Shown here: in pieces, positions 23,154-32,900 of the stretch
How positions within the stretch are numbered: the first letter of the stretch is position 1
How the letters are laid out: every line of letters begins with the position of its first letter
Source: Paracoccus halophilus
GTDB lineage: Bacteria; Pseudomonadota; Alphaproteobacteria; Rhodobacterales; Rhodobacteraceae
Assembly (NCBI RefSeq): GCF_000763905.1
Contig: NZ_JRKN01000022.1
Coordinates: 1-57,048 of the forward strand
DNA: 57,048 nucleotides
Reading direction: 5' to 3'
The notes under the pieces: model-generated
The model's input: the letters and a program-made list of their open reading frames with translations, nothing else
The model's database searches: none
What the model was told of the DNA's origin: nothing
Program-made: the position numbers and the translations under genes

Positions 23154-24488
23154 ATGCGCATGGACTGGCTCAGGGCGCCGGCGGCGGAACAGGGACGGGC
23201 GATTCTGGCGGGCGTGCTCAGCCCGATCGACCAGGTCGAGGCCTATCTCGAGGCAATCGCGCGCCACCCCTATGCCGACCGCATCTATGCCCGTACCACC
23301 CCCGAGCGCGCCCGCGCCGAGGCCATCGCCGCCCATGATCGCGCCCGCGCCGGGCTGCGGCGCGCCTTGCTGGACGGCATCGCGATCAACTGGAAGGACA
23401 ATATCGACAGCGCCGGCATCGCGACCGAGGGCGGCTCGCGTTTGCTCGGCGGCCGCAAGCCCGATCATGACGCGGAAATCCTGGCCGGCGCGACGCTGAA
23501 CGGGCTGGTTTGCCTGGGCAAGACGCATATGACCGAACTTGCCTTTTCCGGGCTGGGGCTGAACCCGATGACCGCGACACCGCCCAACAGCATCGACCCG
23601 GCGCTGGCGCCCGGCGGCTCAAGTTCCGGCGCCGCCGTCTCGGTCGCATTGGGGCTGGCGGCGGCGGCGGTCGGCTCGGATACCGGCGGCTCGATCCGGG
23701 TGCCGGCGGCCTGGAACGGGCTGGTGGGCTTCAAGCCGACCCATGGCATGGTCAGCAGCAAAGGCGTCCTGCCGCTGTGCCGCCGCTTTGACGTGGCCGG
23801 CCCGATTGCCCGCACGGTCGAGGATTGCGCCGAAATCCTGGCCATCCTGCGCGGCGAGAAGGCGGTCGATCTGAATGGCGCGGCATCGCGCCGGCTGCGG
23901 CTGATGGTGCTGGACGGCGTGCCGTTCGACGATGCCCGCAAAGCCCCCGTCGCCGCCTTCGAGGAGGCGGTCAAGCGGCTGGCGGCGGCCGGCGCGCGCA
24001 TCACCCACGCCCAGCCCCCCTGCGTGGCCGAGGCGATCGCGCTGTCGCCCACGCTCTTCGCCCCCGAGGCCTATGGCATCTGGCGCGACCAGATCGAGGA
24101 CGCGCCGGAACTGATGTATCCGCCGATTCTCGAACGTTTCCGGGGCGGCAGGCAGATCTCCGGCCCGGATTACGTCGCCGCGTGGGAGCAGTTGCACCTC
24201 CTGCGCGCCGACTGGGCGCGGATCGTCGCCGGGTTCGACGCGGTGATCCTGCCGACCGCGCCGATCCTGCCCCCCGATGCCGACCGCTTGCTGGCCGAGC
24301 CCGGGTTTTTCGCTACCGAGAACCTGCTGACCCTGCGCAATACCCGCATCGGCAACCTGCTGGGTCTGCCCGCCGTCAGCCTGCCCACGGCGCAGCCGGC
24401 CTGCGGCATCATGCTGATGGGTCGGGCCGGCGGCGACCGCGCCCTGCTGACCGTGGCAGCCGCGGCCGAGGCCGCGCTGCGCGACTGA
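23154..24488 (+). CDS. Amidase-signature family hydrolase
   Basis: A 444-residue enzyme with the full amidase-signature triad: Lys81 in NWKDNIDSAG, the cis-Ser at about 156 in APGGSSSGAAVS and the nucleophile Ser180 in GSDTGGSIRVPAAWNG. The signature continues with LVGFKPTHGMVSSKG. Family members cleave amides ranging from aryl amides to Glu-tRNA(Gln) intermediates; there is no gatB or gatC nearby, so GatA is unlikely and the substrate is unknown. ATG 23154 and ATG 23160 are both possible starts. Divergent from ubiH. Confidence 0.88.
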   Translation: MRMDWLRAPAAEQGRAILAGVLSPIDQVEAYLEAIARHPYADRIYARTTPERARAEAIAAHDRARAGLRRALLDGIAINWKDNIDSAGIATEGGSRLLGGRKPDHDAEILAGATLNGLVCLGKTHMTELAFSGLGLNPMTATPPNSIDPALAPGGSSSGAAVSVALGLAAAAVGSDTGGSIRVPAAWNGLVGFKPTHGMVSSKGVLPLCRRFDVAGPIARTVEDCAEILAILRGEKAVDLNGAASRRLRLMVLDGVPFDDARKAPVAAFEEAVKRLAAAGARITHAQPPCVAEAIALSPTLFAPEAYGIWRDQIEDAPELMYPPILERFRGGRQISGPDYVAAWEQLHLLRADWARIVAGFDAVILPTAPILPPDADRLLAEPGFFATENLLTLRNTRIGNLLGLPAVSLPTAQPACGIMLMGRAGGDRALLTVAAAAEAALRD

Positions 24489-24611
24489 ACGATTGTCACC
24501 ACCAAATACCGGGAAACTGTCGGGATTTGGCCGCGAAACGCTGGACGCATTGGCGCAATCCCGGTAATCTCACGACCAACGGGGCGCAACGACCCCGAAT
24601 GAGAGGCAGAT

Positions 24612-25805
24612 ATGGCATCAACCGAGCGGTTCTCGAACCTGCCGGATTACGCGTTTCCGCGCCTGCGGAAGCTGCTCGCGGGTCTTGAGCCCGGCGACAC
24701 CCCGATGGTCATGACCATCGGCGAGCCGCGCCATGCGCTGCCCGATTTCACCGGCCCGATCCTGGCCGCGCATGTGGCCGAATTCGGCAAATACCCCTCG
24801 AACGAGGGCACGCCGGAACTGTTGCAGGCGATATCGGACTGGATCGCGCGGCGTCACCGGATCCTGGTCGCGCCGGACCGGATCGTCACGCTGAACGGCA
24901 CCCGCGAGGGGCTGTTCAACGCAGCCCTCGCGCTGTGCCCGAATGACAAGAACGGCCGGCAACCAGCGATCCTGATCCCGAACCCGTTCTATCAGGTCTA
25001 TGCCGTGGCCGCCGCCGCCATCGGCGCCGAGCCGGTTTTCGTCAATGCCACGCCGGAAACCGGCCATATGCCGCGCTACGCCGATCTGGACCCGGCGCTG
25101 CTGGATCGCGCGGCCATCGCCTATCTGTGCTCGCCCGCCAATCCGCAGGGCGCCATCGCCGGCGAGGATTACCTCGAGGAGCTGATCGCCCTGGCCGAGC
25201 GCCACGATTTCCTGATCCTTTCCGACGAATGCTATTCCGAGATCTGGCGCGCCGCGCCGCCGCCCGGGGCGCTGGCAGTGGCCACGCGGATGGGGCTGGC
25301 GGATCGGGTGGTGATGTTCAACTCGCTCTCGAAACGCTCGAACCTGCCGGGGCTGCGCTCGGGCTTTGCCGCCGGCGGGCCGGGGCGGATCGCCCATATG
25401 CGCCGGCTGCGCAGCTATGCCGGCGCACCGCTGCCGCTGCCCGCACAGCGCGTCAGCGCCGCCGCCTGGGCGGATGAGGCGCATGTCGAGGCCAGCCGCG
25501 CGCTGTACCAGCAGAAATACGCCATTGCCGACCGCGTGCTGGGCAATGTGCCCGGCTACGCGCCGGTAGCGGGCGGCTTCTTCCTGTGGCTGCCCATTCC
25601 GGCCGAGATCGGCGACAGCGAGGATGCGGCAAAAAAACTCTGGGCCGAGGCCGGCATCCAGGTTCTGCCCGGCACCTATCTGTCGCGCGATACCGCGCAG
25701 GGCAATCCGGGCCGGCACTTCATCCGGGTGGCGCTGGTCGCGTCGGCCGACGAAACCGAGGCGGCGCTGAACCGCCTGAAAAACTGTTTGTACCAAGGGG
25801 GTTGA
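24612..25805 (+). CDS. PLP-dependent aminotransferase, DapC/AspC-like
   Basis: A 397-residue fold-type I aminotransferase. The PLP-binding Lys241 sits in MFNSLSKRSNLPGLRSGF, the conserved Asp/Tyr pair in LSDECYSEIWR, and the Asn in YLCSPANPQG. The N-terminal FSNLPDYAFPRLRKLLAGLE and the MTIGEPRH motif resemble succinyldiaminopimelate aminotransferase (DapC) of proteobacteria, which would place it in lysine/meso-DAP synthesis; that is a family-level guess. It follows the amidase by 123 bp and is 3 bp from ftsK, so the two are likely co-transcribed. Confidence 0.85.
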   Translation: MASTERFSNLPDYAFPRLRKLLAGLEPGDTPMVMTIGEPRHALPDFTGPILAAHVAEFGKYPSNEGTPELLQAISDWIARRHRILVAPDRIVTLNGTREGLFNAALALCPNDKNGRQPAILIPNPFYQVYAVAAAAIGAEPVFVNATPETGHMPRYADLDPALLDRAAIAYLCSPANPQGAIAGEDYLEELIALAERHDFLILSDECYSEIWRAAPPPGALAVATRMGLADRVVMFNSLSKRSNLPGLRSGFAAGGPGRIAHMRRLRSYAGAPLPLPAQRVSAAAWADEAHVEASRALYQQKYAIADRVLGNVPGYAPVAGGFFLWLPIPAEIGDSEDAAKKLWAEAGIQVLPGTYLSRDTAQGNPGRHFIRVALVASADETEAALNRLKNCLYQGG

Positions 25806-25808
25806 CGC

Positions 25809-28490
25809 ATGGCGAGCTGGCAGGCGAAGCACCGCGATCCGTTGTTTGACCAGAACACGCAGGTCGCGCTGCAACGGCGCGGCAAGGAATTGCTGGGCGC
25901 GGGTCTGATCGTTCTGGGCGTGCTGATCGCGATGCTGCTGATCAGCTATTCGCCCGAAGATCCCAGCGTCATGTCGGCGACCGACCAGCCGGCGACCAAT
26001 TACCTGGGCCGGCCGGGCGCCTATATCGCCTCGGCGCTGGTCATGATCACCGGCTACGGCACCTGGGCGCTGGTCCTTGGCGCGGTGGTCTGGGGGCTGC
26101 GCCTGATGCTGCATCGGGGCGAGGAACGCATCACGCGCGGCGTCTTCCTGCCGATCGGGGTGGTGCTGGTATCGCTTTACGCGACCTCGATGGCGCCGCC
26201 GGCGGGCTGGACGCAAAGCTTTGGCCTGGGCGGCCATCTGGGCGACATGCTGATGGGCGGCATGCTGTCCGCCATGCCGATGCGCGCCGCCATCGCGATC
26301 AAGATCCTGGCGCTGCTGACCGCCCTGGGCGCGGTCGCCTTTCTGACCTTTGTGCTGGGTTTCGACCGCAAGGAGCTGACCGCCATCCGCGGCTATCTGC
26401 TGAACGGGTTGGCCACCGCGCGGCTGCTGGCGCTGCGGGCGCTGGATCGCGGCGCGCGGATGTCCTCGGGCGCGGCGCGGAACCTGAAATCCCGCTCCGA
26501 GGCGCGGCGCGAGCGGGTCGGCCGCGCTGCTTCGGCCAGTCTGCCGCAGCCCGGAATGGCGCATGATGCCGCCCTGCCGGGGCTGGGCCGGGCGCCCGCG
26601 CCGCTGGCCCATGACCGCGCGCTTGAGCCGGAACTGGTCGAGCCGGAAACCCATTACGACGACGATGACGAGGCCCCCAGCAACGCCGCGATCAGCGCCC
26701 GGATCAGCGATGCCATCCGCCAGCGCACGGAACGCGGCGACGGCAAGAGCCTGCTCTCGGTGGTGACCTCGCGCCTGACCGGAAGCCGCGCGCCGCTGCC
26801 GCGCGTCGAGCCGCCGCTGAGCATGGACGAGGACGGCCACGACCTGCCGCCGCCGGCCACCGCCGAGCCCTTTGGCGCCGAAACGGCGCGGGTGGTGGTG
26901 CCGCCGAAACGGCCCGCCCCGGCCTCGCGCCAGGCGCAGTCCGAGGCGCAGCCGGCGCTGCGTTTTGACGATGCCGCCAGCCAGTACGAGCACCCGCCCC
27001 TGTCGCTGCTGGCCGCCCCCGATACCGTGCAGCGCCATCAGCTTTCGCAGGAAGCGCTGATGGAAAACGCCCGCATGCTTGAGGCGGTGCTGGACGATTA
27101 CGGCGTCAAGGGCCAGATCACCGAGGTCCGGCCCGGCCCGGTCGTCACGCTTTACGAACTGGAACCCGCGCCGGGGCTCAAGGCCAGCCGGGTGATCGGT
27201 CTGGCCGATGACATCGCGCGCTCCATGTCGGCCCTGTCGGCGCGGGTCTCGACCGTGCCCGGGCGCAGCGTCATCGGGATCGAACTGCCCAATGCGCGGC
27301 GCGAAAAGGTGGTGCTGCGCGAAATCCTTGCCTCGAAATCCTATGGCGACGGCACGCAGCCGCTGCCGCTGGCGCTTGGCAAGGATATCGGCGGCGGCCC
27401 GGTGGTCGCGAACCTGGCCAAGATGCCGCATCTGCTGATCGCGGGCACCACCGGCTCGGGGAAATCCGTGGCCATCAACACCATGATCCTGAGCCTGCTT
27501 TACAAGCTGACGCCCGATGAATGCCGGCTGATCATGATCGACCCGAAAATGCTGGAACTCTCGGTCTATGACGGCATCCCGCATCTGCTGTCGCCGGTCG
27601 TCACCGATCCGAAAAAGGCCGTCGTCGCGCTGAAATGGGTCGTCGGCGAGATGGAGGAGCGCTATCGCCGGATGTCCAAGATGGGCGTGCGCAATATCGA
27701 GGGCTATAACGGCCGCGTCCGCGAGGCGCTGGCCCGCAACGAGATGTTCCGGCGCACGGTCCAGACCGGCTTTGACGAGGATACCGGCGAGCCGGTCTTC
27801 GAGACCGAGGAATTCCAGCCCGAGACCTTCCCCTATATCGTCGTCATCGTCGACGAGATGGCCGATCTGATGATGGTCGCCGGCAAGGAGATCGAGGCCT
27901 GCATCCAGCGCCTTGCGCAGATGGCGCGGGCCTCGGGGATCCATCTGATCATGGCGACGCAGCGGCCTTCGGTCGATGTGATCACCGGCACGATCAAGGC
28001 GAACTTCCCGACCCGGATCAGCTTTCAGGTCACCTCGAAGATCGACAGCCGCACGATCCTGGGCGAACAGGGGGCCGAGCAATTGCTGGGCCAGGGCGAC
28101 ATGCTCTACATGGCCGGCGGATCGAAAATCACCCGCGTCCATGGCCCCTTTGTCAGCGACGAAGAGGTCGAGGAAATCGTCAACCATCTGAAAAGCTTCG
28201 GCCCGCCCAGCTACATGTCGGGCGTGGTCGAAGGCCCGGACGAGGACCGCGCCGACAGCATCGACCAGGTGCTGGGCCTGTCCTCGGGCGAAGGGGGCGA
28301 TGCCGAGCTTTACGACATGGCGGTGGCGATCGTCGCCAAGGACCGCAAATGCTCGACCAGCTATATCCAGCGCAAGCTGGCCATCGGCTATAACAAGGCC
28401 GCGCGGCTGGTGGAGCAGATGGAGGATCAGGGCGTCGTCAGCTCCGCCAACCATGTCGGCAAGCGCGAGGTACTGGTCCCCGAGGTCTGA
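25809..28490 (+). CDS. ftsK: DNA translocase FtsK
   Basis: An 893-residue division-linked DNA pump. The N-terminal third has about four membrane spans (roughly 32-55, 75-98, 115-135 and 155-185) that anchor it at the septum. A Pro/Ala-rich linker spans about 220-410. The motor has Walker [12 protein letters not shown] (about 546-553), Walker [15 protein letters not shown] and [12 protein letters not shown]. The C-terminal gamma winged helix ([20 protein letters not shown], then [20 protein letters not shown]) reads KOPS sequences and activates XerCD. The linker is short compared with E. coli FtsK. A strong hairpin follows the stop. Confidence 0.97.
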   Translation: MASWQAKHRDPLFDQNTQVALQRRGKELLGAGLIVLGVLIAMLLISYSPEDPSVMSATDQPATNYLGRPGAYIASALVMITGYGTWALVLGAVVWGLRLMLHRGEERITRGVFLPIGVVLVSLYATSMAPPAGWTQSFGLGGHLGDMLMGGMLSAMPMRAAIAIKILALLTALGAVAFLTFVLGFDRKELTAIRGYLLNGLATARLLALRALDRGARMSSGAARNLKSRSEARRERVGRAASASLPQPGMAHDAALPGLGRAPAPLAHDRALEPELVEPETHYDDDDEAPSNAAISARISDAIRQRTERGDGKSLLSVVTSRLTGSRAPLPRVEPPLSMDEDGHDLPPPATAEPFGAETARVVVPPKRPAPASRQAQSEAQPALRFDDAASQYEHPPLSLLAAPDTVQRHQLSQEALMENARMLEAVLDDYGVKGQITEVRPGPVVTLYELEPAPGLKASRVIGLADDIARSMSALSARVSTVPGRSVIGIELPNARREKVVLREILASKSYGDGTQPLPLALGKDIGGGPVVANLAKMPHLLIAGTTGSGKSVAINTMILSLLYKLTPDECRLIMIDPKMLELSVYDGIPHLLSPVVTDPKKAVVALKWVVGEMEERYRRMSKMGVRNIEGYNGRVREALARNEMFRRTVQTGFDEDTGEPVFETEEFQPETFPYIVVIVDEMADLMMVAGKEIEACIQRLAQMARASGIHLIMATQRPSVDVITGTIKANFPTRISFQVTSKIDSRTILGEQGAEQLLGQGDMLYMAGGSKITRVHGPFVSDEEVEEIVNHLKSFGPPSYMSGVVEGPDEDRADSIDQVLGLSSGEGGDAELYDMAVAIVAKDRKCSTSYIQRKLAIGYNKAARLVEQMEDQGVVSSANHVGKREVLVPEV

Positions 28491-28515
28491 CGCACGGGAC
28501 CTTGCCGGATGGCTT

Positions 28516-28540
28516 CGGGCCGGGTCAGCGACCCGGCCCG
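28516..28540. terminator. Bidirectional terminator hairpin between ftsK and cytochrome gene
   Basis: CGGGCCGGGT (28516-28525) pairs perfectly with ACCCGGCCCG (28531-28540) around a 5-base loop. It lies between the converging ftsK and cytochrome c genes, two bases before the latter's stop. There is no long U-tract, but a 10-bp GC stem in this position fits shared termination. Confidence 0.6.
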
Positions 28541-28542
28541 TG

Positions 28543-29010
28543 TCATTCCCGGTCCAGCCGGTCGTGGCGCGCGCGGATACCGGCCGGCCAGGTCGATTTG
28601 ATATAGCTGAGCACCGCGACGATCTGGTCATCGCTCAGCAGGCCGTCATAGACCGGCATATCGGTCAGGTAATCCGGGTCGTCGATCATCGCGCCGATAC
28701 CGAATTTCGTCAGATCGAACAGCAACTGGCTGTCGTGATGCCAGGTATGGCCGTTCTCGTCATGGGGCGGCGCCGGCAGCCGGCCATCAGGCAAGGGCCG
28801 CTTCCAGTCGGGCTGGCCGGCCAGATCCGCGCCATGGCAGGCGGCGCATTGGGCGGCATAGATCTCGCGCCCTTGGGCGACGACGCGGGCGTCATCGGCG
28901 CGCAGGCGCAGCTCTCCGGGGGCGGAGGTCCAGACCAGCCGGGCCCCCGCCGCGATCAGGGCGATGGCGGCCATGCCGGCCACCGCCCGACCCAGCAGGC
29001 CTCGGTTCAT
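28543..29010 (-). CDS. Membrane-anchored c-type cytochrome
   Basis: A 155-residue protein with an N-terminal membrane anchor or signal (about 8-27) and a single heme-binding CAACH at Cys55-Cys58-His59. A Met in LTDMPVYDGLLSDDQIVAVL, a typical class I cytochrome c C-terminal stretch, is the likely sixth ligand. The small size and the W/H-rich middle (ENGHTWHHDSQLLFDLTKFG) match cytochromes found beside copper-handling genes. It overlaps the DUF411 gene by 4 bp, so it is the last member of a three-gene minus-strand operon. Electron partners are not evident. Confidence 0.87.
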   Translation of the reverse strand: MNRGLLGRAVAGMAAIALIAAGARLVWTSAPGELRLRADDARVVAQGREIYAAQCAACHGADLAGQPDWKRPLPDGRLPAPPHDENGHTWHHDSQLLFDLTKFGIGAMIDDPDYLTDMPVYDGLLSDDQIVAVLSYIKSTWPAGIRARHDRLDRE

Positions 29011-29453
29011 TTGCCCCGGACTTGCTGATAGATCGCGCCCTCGCCGGCATCGCCACCCCAGGCGACCACATCATAGCTGGCGGCGGGGTCGTCGCCCATG
29101 CCGGGCGAACCAGCGGGCATGCCCGGGACGGCGATGCCGCTGATGTCGGGCCGGGTCTCAAGCAGCCGCGCGACGGCGTCCAGCGGCACATGCCCCTCGA
29201 TCACATAGCCGCCGATACGGGTGGTGTGGCACGACCAGAAGGCCTCGGGCACGCCGGCTTCCAGCTTGGTCGCCGCGATATCCTCGGTCTCGACGGTGGT
29301 GACCTGATAGCCGGCCTCTGCGGCCAGATCGGCCCAGGCCGTGCAGCAGCCGCAATAGGGGTCCTTGTGCAGGGTCATCTGGGTATCCTGCGCCAGAACC
29401 GGCAGAGCCATGGTGGTGAACAGGGCGACAAGGCCCGCAATCTGGGTTTTCAT
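29007..29453 (-). CDS. DUF411 metal-binding protein
   Basis: A 148-residue exported protein with a signal peptide ending LPVLAQD. The family hallmark is the Cys motif DPYCGCCTAW (Cys34, Cys36, Cys37) followed by AFWSCHTTR (Cys75, His76), which together suggest a soft-metal site; DUF411 genes are widely found with copper-resistance genes. The middle GGYVIEGHVPLDAVARLLE is conserved in the family. A Met-rich tail (GIAVPGMPAGSPGMG) could add copper ligands. The ATGA overlap with the cytochrome gene indicates coupling. The biochemical role is not established. Confidence 0.88.
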   Translation of the reverse strand: MKTQIAGLVALFTTMALPVLAQDTQMTLHKDPYCGCCTAWADLAAEAGYQVTTVETEDIAATKLEAGVPEAFWSCHTTRIGGYVIEGHVPLDAVARLLETRPDISGIAVPGMPAGSPGMGDDPAASYDVVAWGGDAGEGAIYQQVRGK

Positions 29454-29531
29454 CGGAATCTTCCCTTGAATGGATGTCTGAGCGCGCCGGGCCGCGCCGC
29501 AAGCGGCAGCCGGCCGGCAGGAACCGGATCG

Positions 29532-29873
29532 TCAGAGCGCGATCGGCGGGCGCAGATCCAGCGCGGGCTCATATCCGCGTGGCAGGTGCCGCGCGGGCGG
29601 CCCGGCCATCCGGCGCATGGCGGTTGCAGGCGCGGCAAGGGTCAGAATGCCCGGCAGGGCGGTCAGGCTCTGGCAGGAAAAGCCCTGATGCGCGCCGCTG
29701 TCGCAGCACCTGGCCATGCCCTCGTCGCTCGCCATATCCGCGACCGCCTGCATGACCGGCATGGCCGCCATGCCCGGCATCCCGGCCATGCCGCCATCCC
29801 CCCGCTCCGCCGCCGCATGCAGGGGGCTGAGCAGGACGAACAGCAGAATCACAAGGCCGCGCAAAACTGGCAT
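29532..29873 (-). CDS. Small Met-rich exported protein, possible copper binder (unrecognised)
   Basis: A 113-residue product I cannot place in a family. It starts with a signal peptide or anchor (VLRGLVILLFVLLSPLHAAA), followed by a Met-rich stretch, with Met at 29, 32, 35, 38, 41, 47 and 53, and then Cys56, Cys57 and Cys67. Met spaced by two residues plus vicinal Cys is the usual look of Cu(I)-binding segments. The C-terminal part is Pro/Arg/Ala-rich and probably disordered. It leads a minus-strand series with DUF411 and cytochrome c. The start at 29873 is chosen for the signal peptide; the frame is open 45 bp further upstream. Confidence 0.6.
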   Translation of the reverse strand: MPVLRGLVILLFVLLSPLHAAAERGDGGMAGMPGMAAMPVMQAVADMASDEGMARCCDSGAHQGFSCQSLTALPGILTLAAPATAMRRMAGPPARHLPRGYEPALDLRPPIAL

Positions 29874-29938
29874 GCCGCCAAGATATGCCCCCGCCCCCGG
29901 CGGCGCAATGCGACACAAGCGCCTAAGCGGGCCCGCCG

Positions 29939-32900
29939 TCAGTAGTCGCGTTCGTAGAACAGGCCGATGGTGCTTTCCCCCTCGCTATCGACCGAGCCGC
30001 GCGTGGTCAGCGTGTCGGACATGTCGAGGTTCAGGTTCAGCCGGGTCTTGCCGTCGGCGCCGACCTGCACATCGGTATAGACGTTCTCGGTCAGGTATTT
30101 GCCCGCCCGGACCGAGACATTGCCCTCGTCATCGGTGGTCAGGTCGAGATCGTCGAGCCCGGTCGAGGCACGCAGCCGCCCGACGATGCCATCGCCGCCG
30201 CGCCCGGCCAGCGTCGCCACCGCGCTGGCCAGCTGGGCGGCCTGCAGCGGGCTGATCTTGTCCAGACCGCGACCGAAGAGCAGCTGCGACAGCACCTCCT
30301 CCTCCGGCATTTCGGGCGAGGCTTCAAAGGTGATCTCGGGGTCGCGCGCCTCGCCGTCGATAATGATGCGGGTGGTGATGCCGTCCTGCAGGGTCTGGGC
30401 GACGAGCCGGATCACCGGGATCAGGCTGCCCTGCATCTCGATCAGGCCCTCGGTCAGGTCGAAGCGCTTGCCCAGCAGAGCCACCCGGCCGCGGATCAGT
30501 TCCAGCTGGCCGATGGGAATGGGCTGGCGCGCGTCGCCGGTCAGGCGGATCTCGCCGCCCAGTTCGGCATCGACGCCGCGGCCGCGCACAAAGACCTGAT
30601 CCGGGGCCGAGAGCAGCAGCTCGAACCGCGCTGCCTGCGCCGGCGGCGTGGCGGGCGGGGCCGCCATGCCGGCATCCCTGGAGGCTTGGCTGGAGAATTC
30701 CAGCAGCCCGGCCTTGGCCCGGGTCTGGCGCTGCGGCGGCCGGTCCGAGAGGTGGCGGATATCGGGGATCGACTTGGCGCCGCCCAGCCCGGTCGAGGGG
30801 ATGCGCAGTTCCGCCCGCGCGACATCGATCCGCCCCGAGACCAGCGGCCCTTCGCCCAGTTGCCCCGCGACATTGATCCGGGCATCGGCATTGACCTCGT
30901 AAAGACTGGGATCGCGCAGCACGACATCGCTGGCCTGCACATCCAGGTTCATGCTCCGGTCGCCGGTCAGGTTCACCGGGCCGGTCACCGTGATCACGCC
31001 GCCGGCGGCGACGCCGCCGCGCACATCGACATCGATCCGGCCACCGTTGAAATCGGCATTGGCGTTCAGATCGTCGATGCGCAGGCCGAAGCGCGGCTCG
31101 GCCAGCCGCCCGCCGCTCAGCGCGACCCGGCCACTAAGCGATTCCAGCCCCGGCCGGCCATTGATGCGCAGATCGAAATTCAGCGGCCCCTCGACGCTGC
31201 GGGTGCGCAGAAAGGGGTTGGCGGCGGCGGCATCGCTGCTGCCGCTGATGCGCAGATCGGCGCTGGACAGGTCGGTCGCGACCGAGCCCGTCGCACTGGC
31301 CTGGCTGCCGCCCGGGCCGCTGGCCGTCAGGTTCACGTCATAGCTGGTGCCGGTATTGCGGATCGTGCCGCCCAGCGTGGCGGCGCCCGGAAAGCCCCGC
31401 GCCACCAGACCCAGATCGTTCAGCCGCGCATCGAGGTTCAGCCCCTCGGTCGGGCTGCCGTCGCCGGTGACGCTGAACTGGCCGTTGCCGGCGCGCAGGC
31501 GGTCCACCTTGAGGCTGCCATCGGCAAGTTGCCGGGCGGTCAGGTCCAGGCTGGTTTCCCCCGCCAGCACGGCATCGGCCTGCGGATTGCCGATCGCCAA
31601 CCCGCGCGCATTGCCCTGCGCGGTGATCGTGCGGCCGCCTTGCGGCTGGTCCGCGACCCGGCCCGAGGCGTTCAGCGCCCCGCGAAAACCCCGGCCCAGA
31701 AAGCGCAGGTCATCGGCCTGAAGCGTGGCGGCGACATCGGTGGCGCCCTGCCCCACCCGGCCATCGGCCGACAGGTTCAGGCGCGGGTTCGCGACACGCG
31801 CGGTCTCGATCGTGAAGACGCCGTCACGCTCGACCCCCTTGACGGCCAGCTCGGTCTCGCCGGCCAGCGCGCCATCGACCTGCGCCTGGCCAAAGGACAG
31901 ATCGCGCGCGGTGCCGGTCACGTCCAGAAGCCGCGCGCCGCTGCCATCGCCCCGGAAGGCGCCCTGCGCCTGCAGCGCGCCGCGCCAGCCCTTGCCGAAA
32001 CTGGCCAGCGAACGGATATCGACGCGGCCGGTCAGGTCGGTTTCGGCGCGGCCGATGCGGCCCTGCGCGCTGGCCAGCATCTGGTCGTTCTTCAGGTCGA
32101 ACGTCTCGATGGTGATGTCGCCGTTCTCTTCCTCGGCGGTCAGGGTCAGTTCGGTATTGCCGGGCAGCGCACCGTTCACATCCTGCTGACCAAGCCGCAG
32201 ATCGGTGCCAAGGCCGGTCAGCTCGATCCGGCGGGTCGCGCCCTGTTGCGAGGCCGTGGCCTGCGCGGTCAGCGCGCCCGAGAGCCCCCGCCCCAGCACC
32301 GTCAGGTCGGGCATCGAGACATTCAGCCGGCCGTCCACCATCTGCGCCGAGAAATTGCCGCTGCCGGTGGCGCTGACCTGCGGATTGGTCAGCTGGAACT
32401 GCTGCACGTTATAGGTGCCGGCATTCTCCAGCGCCTCGACCAGCAGCGTGGTCTCGCCGGCCAGCACACCGTCCAGCTCCGCGATACCCAGGGCCACATC
32501 CGCGGCGGTGCCGTTCAGGCTGATCGCGCGCTGGCCGTTGGGACCCGAGACGCGCGCCTCGGTGCGAAAGGCCCCCGTCCAGGCGGGATCGGCGACCGAC
32601 AGGTCGGGCATTTCCACCAGCGCGGTCAGATCGGCGGTATTGCTGTCCAGCCGGCCCTGCGCCTGCGCGGTCAGGTTCCGCGCGTTCACCGTCAGGTTGC
32701 GCAGATTGATCCCCGTCCTGTCGCGCCGCGCGCTGAGCGCGATCCGCGACTGGCCCGCCAGCATGCGGTCCGCATGGTCCTGGCCGATGCCGATATCGTT
32801 GCCCTGAACCAGCGCCTCGATATCGAAGCCCTTGCCCAGAAGCGCGTAATTGCCCTTGATCTGCATATCCGCCGTGCCCGACAGATCGCGCCCGGCCAGC

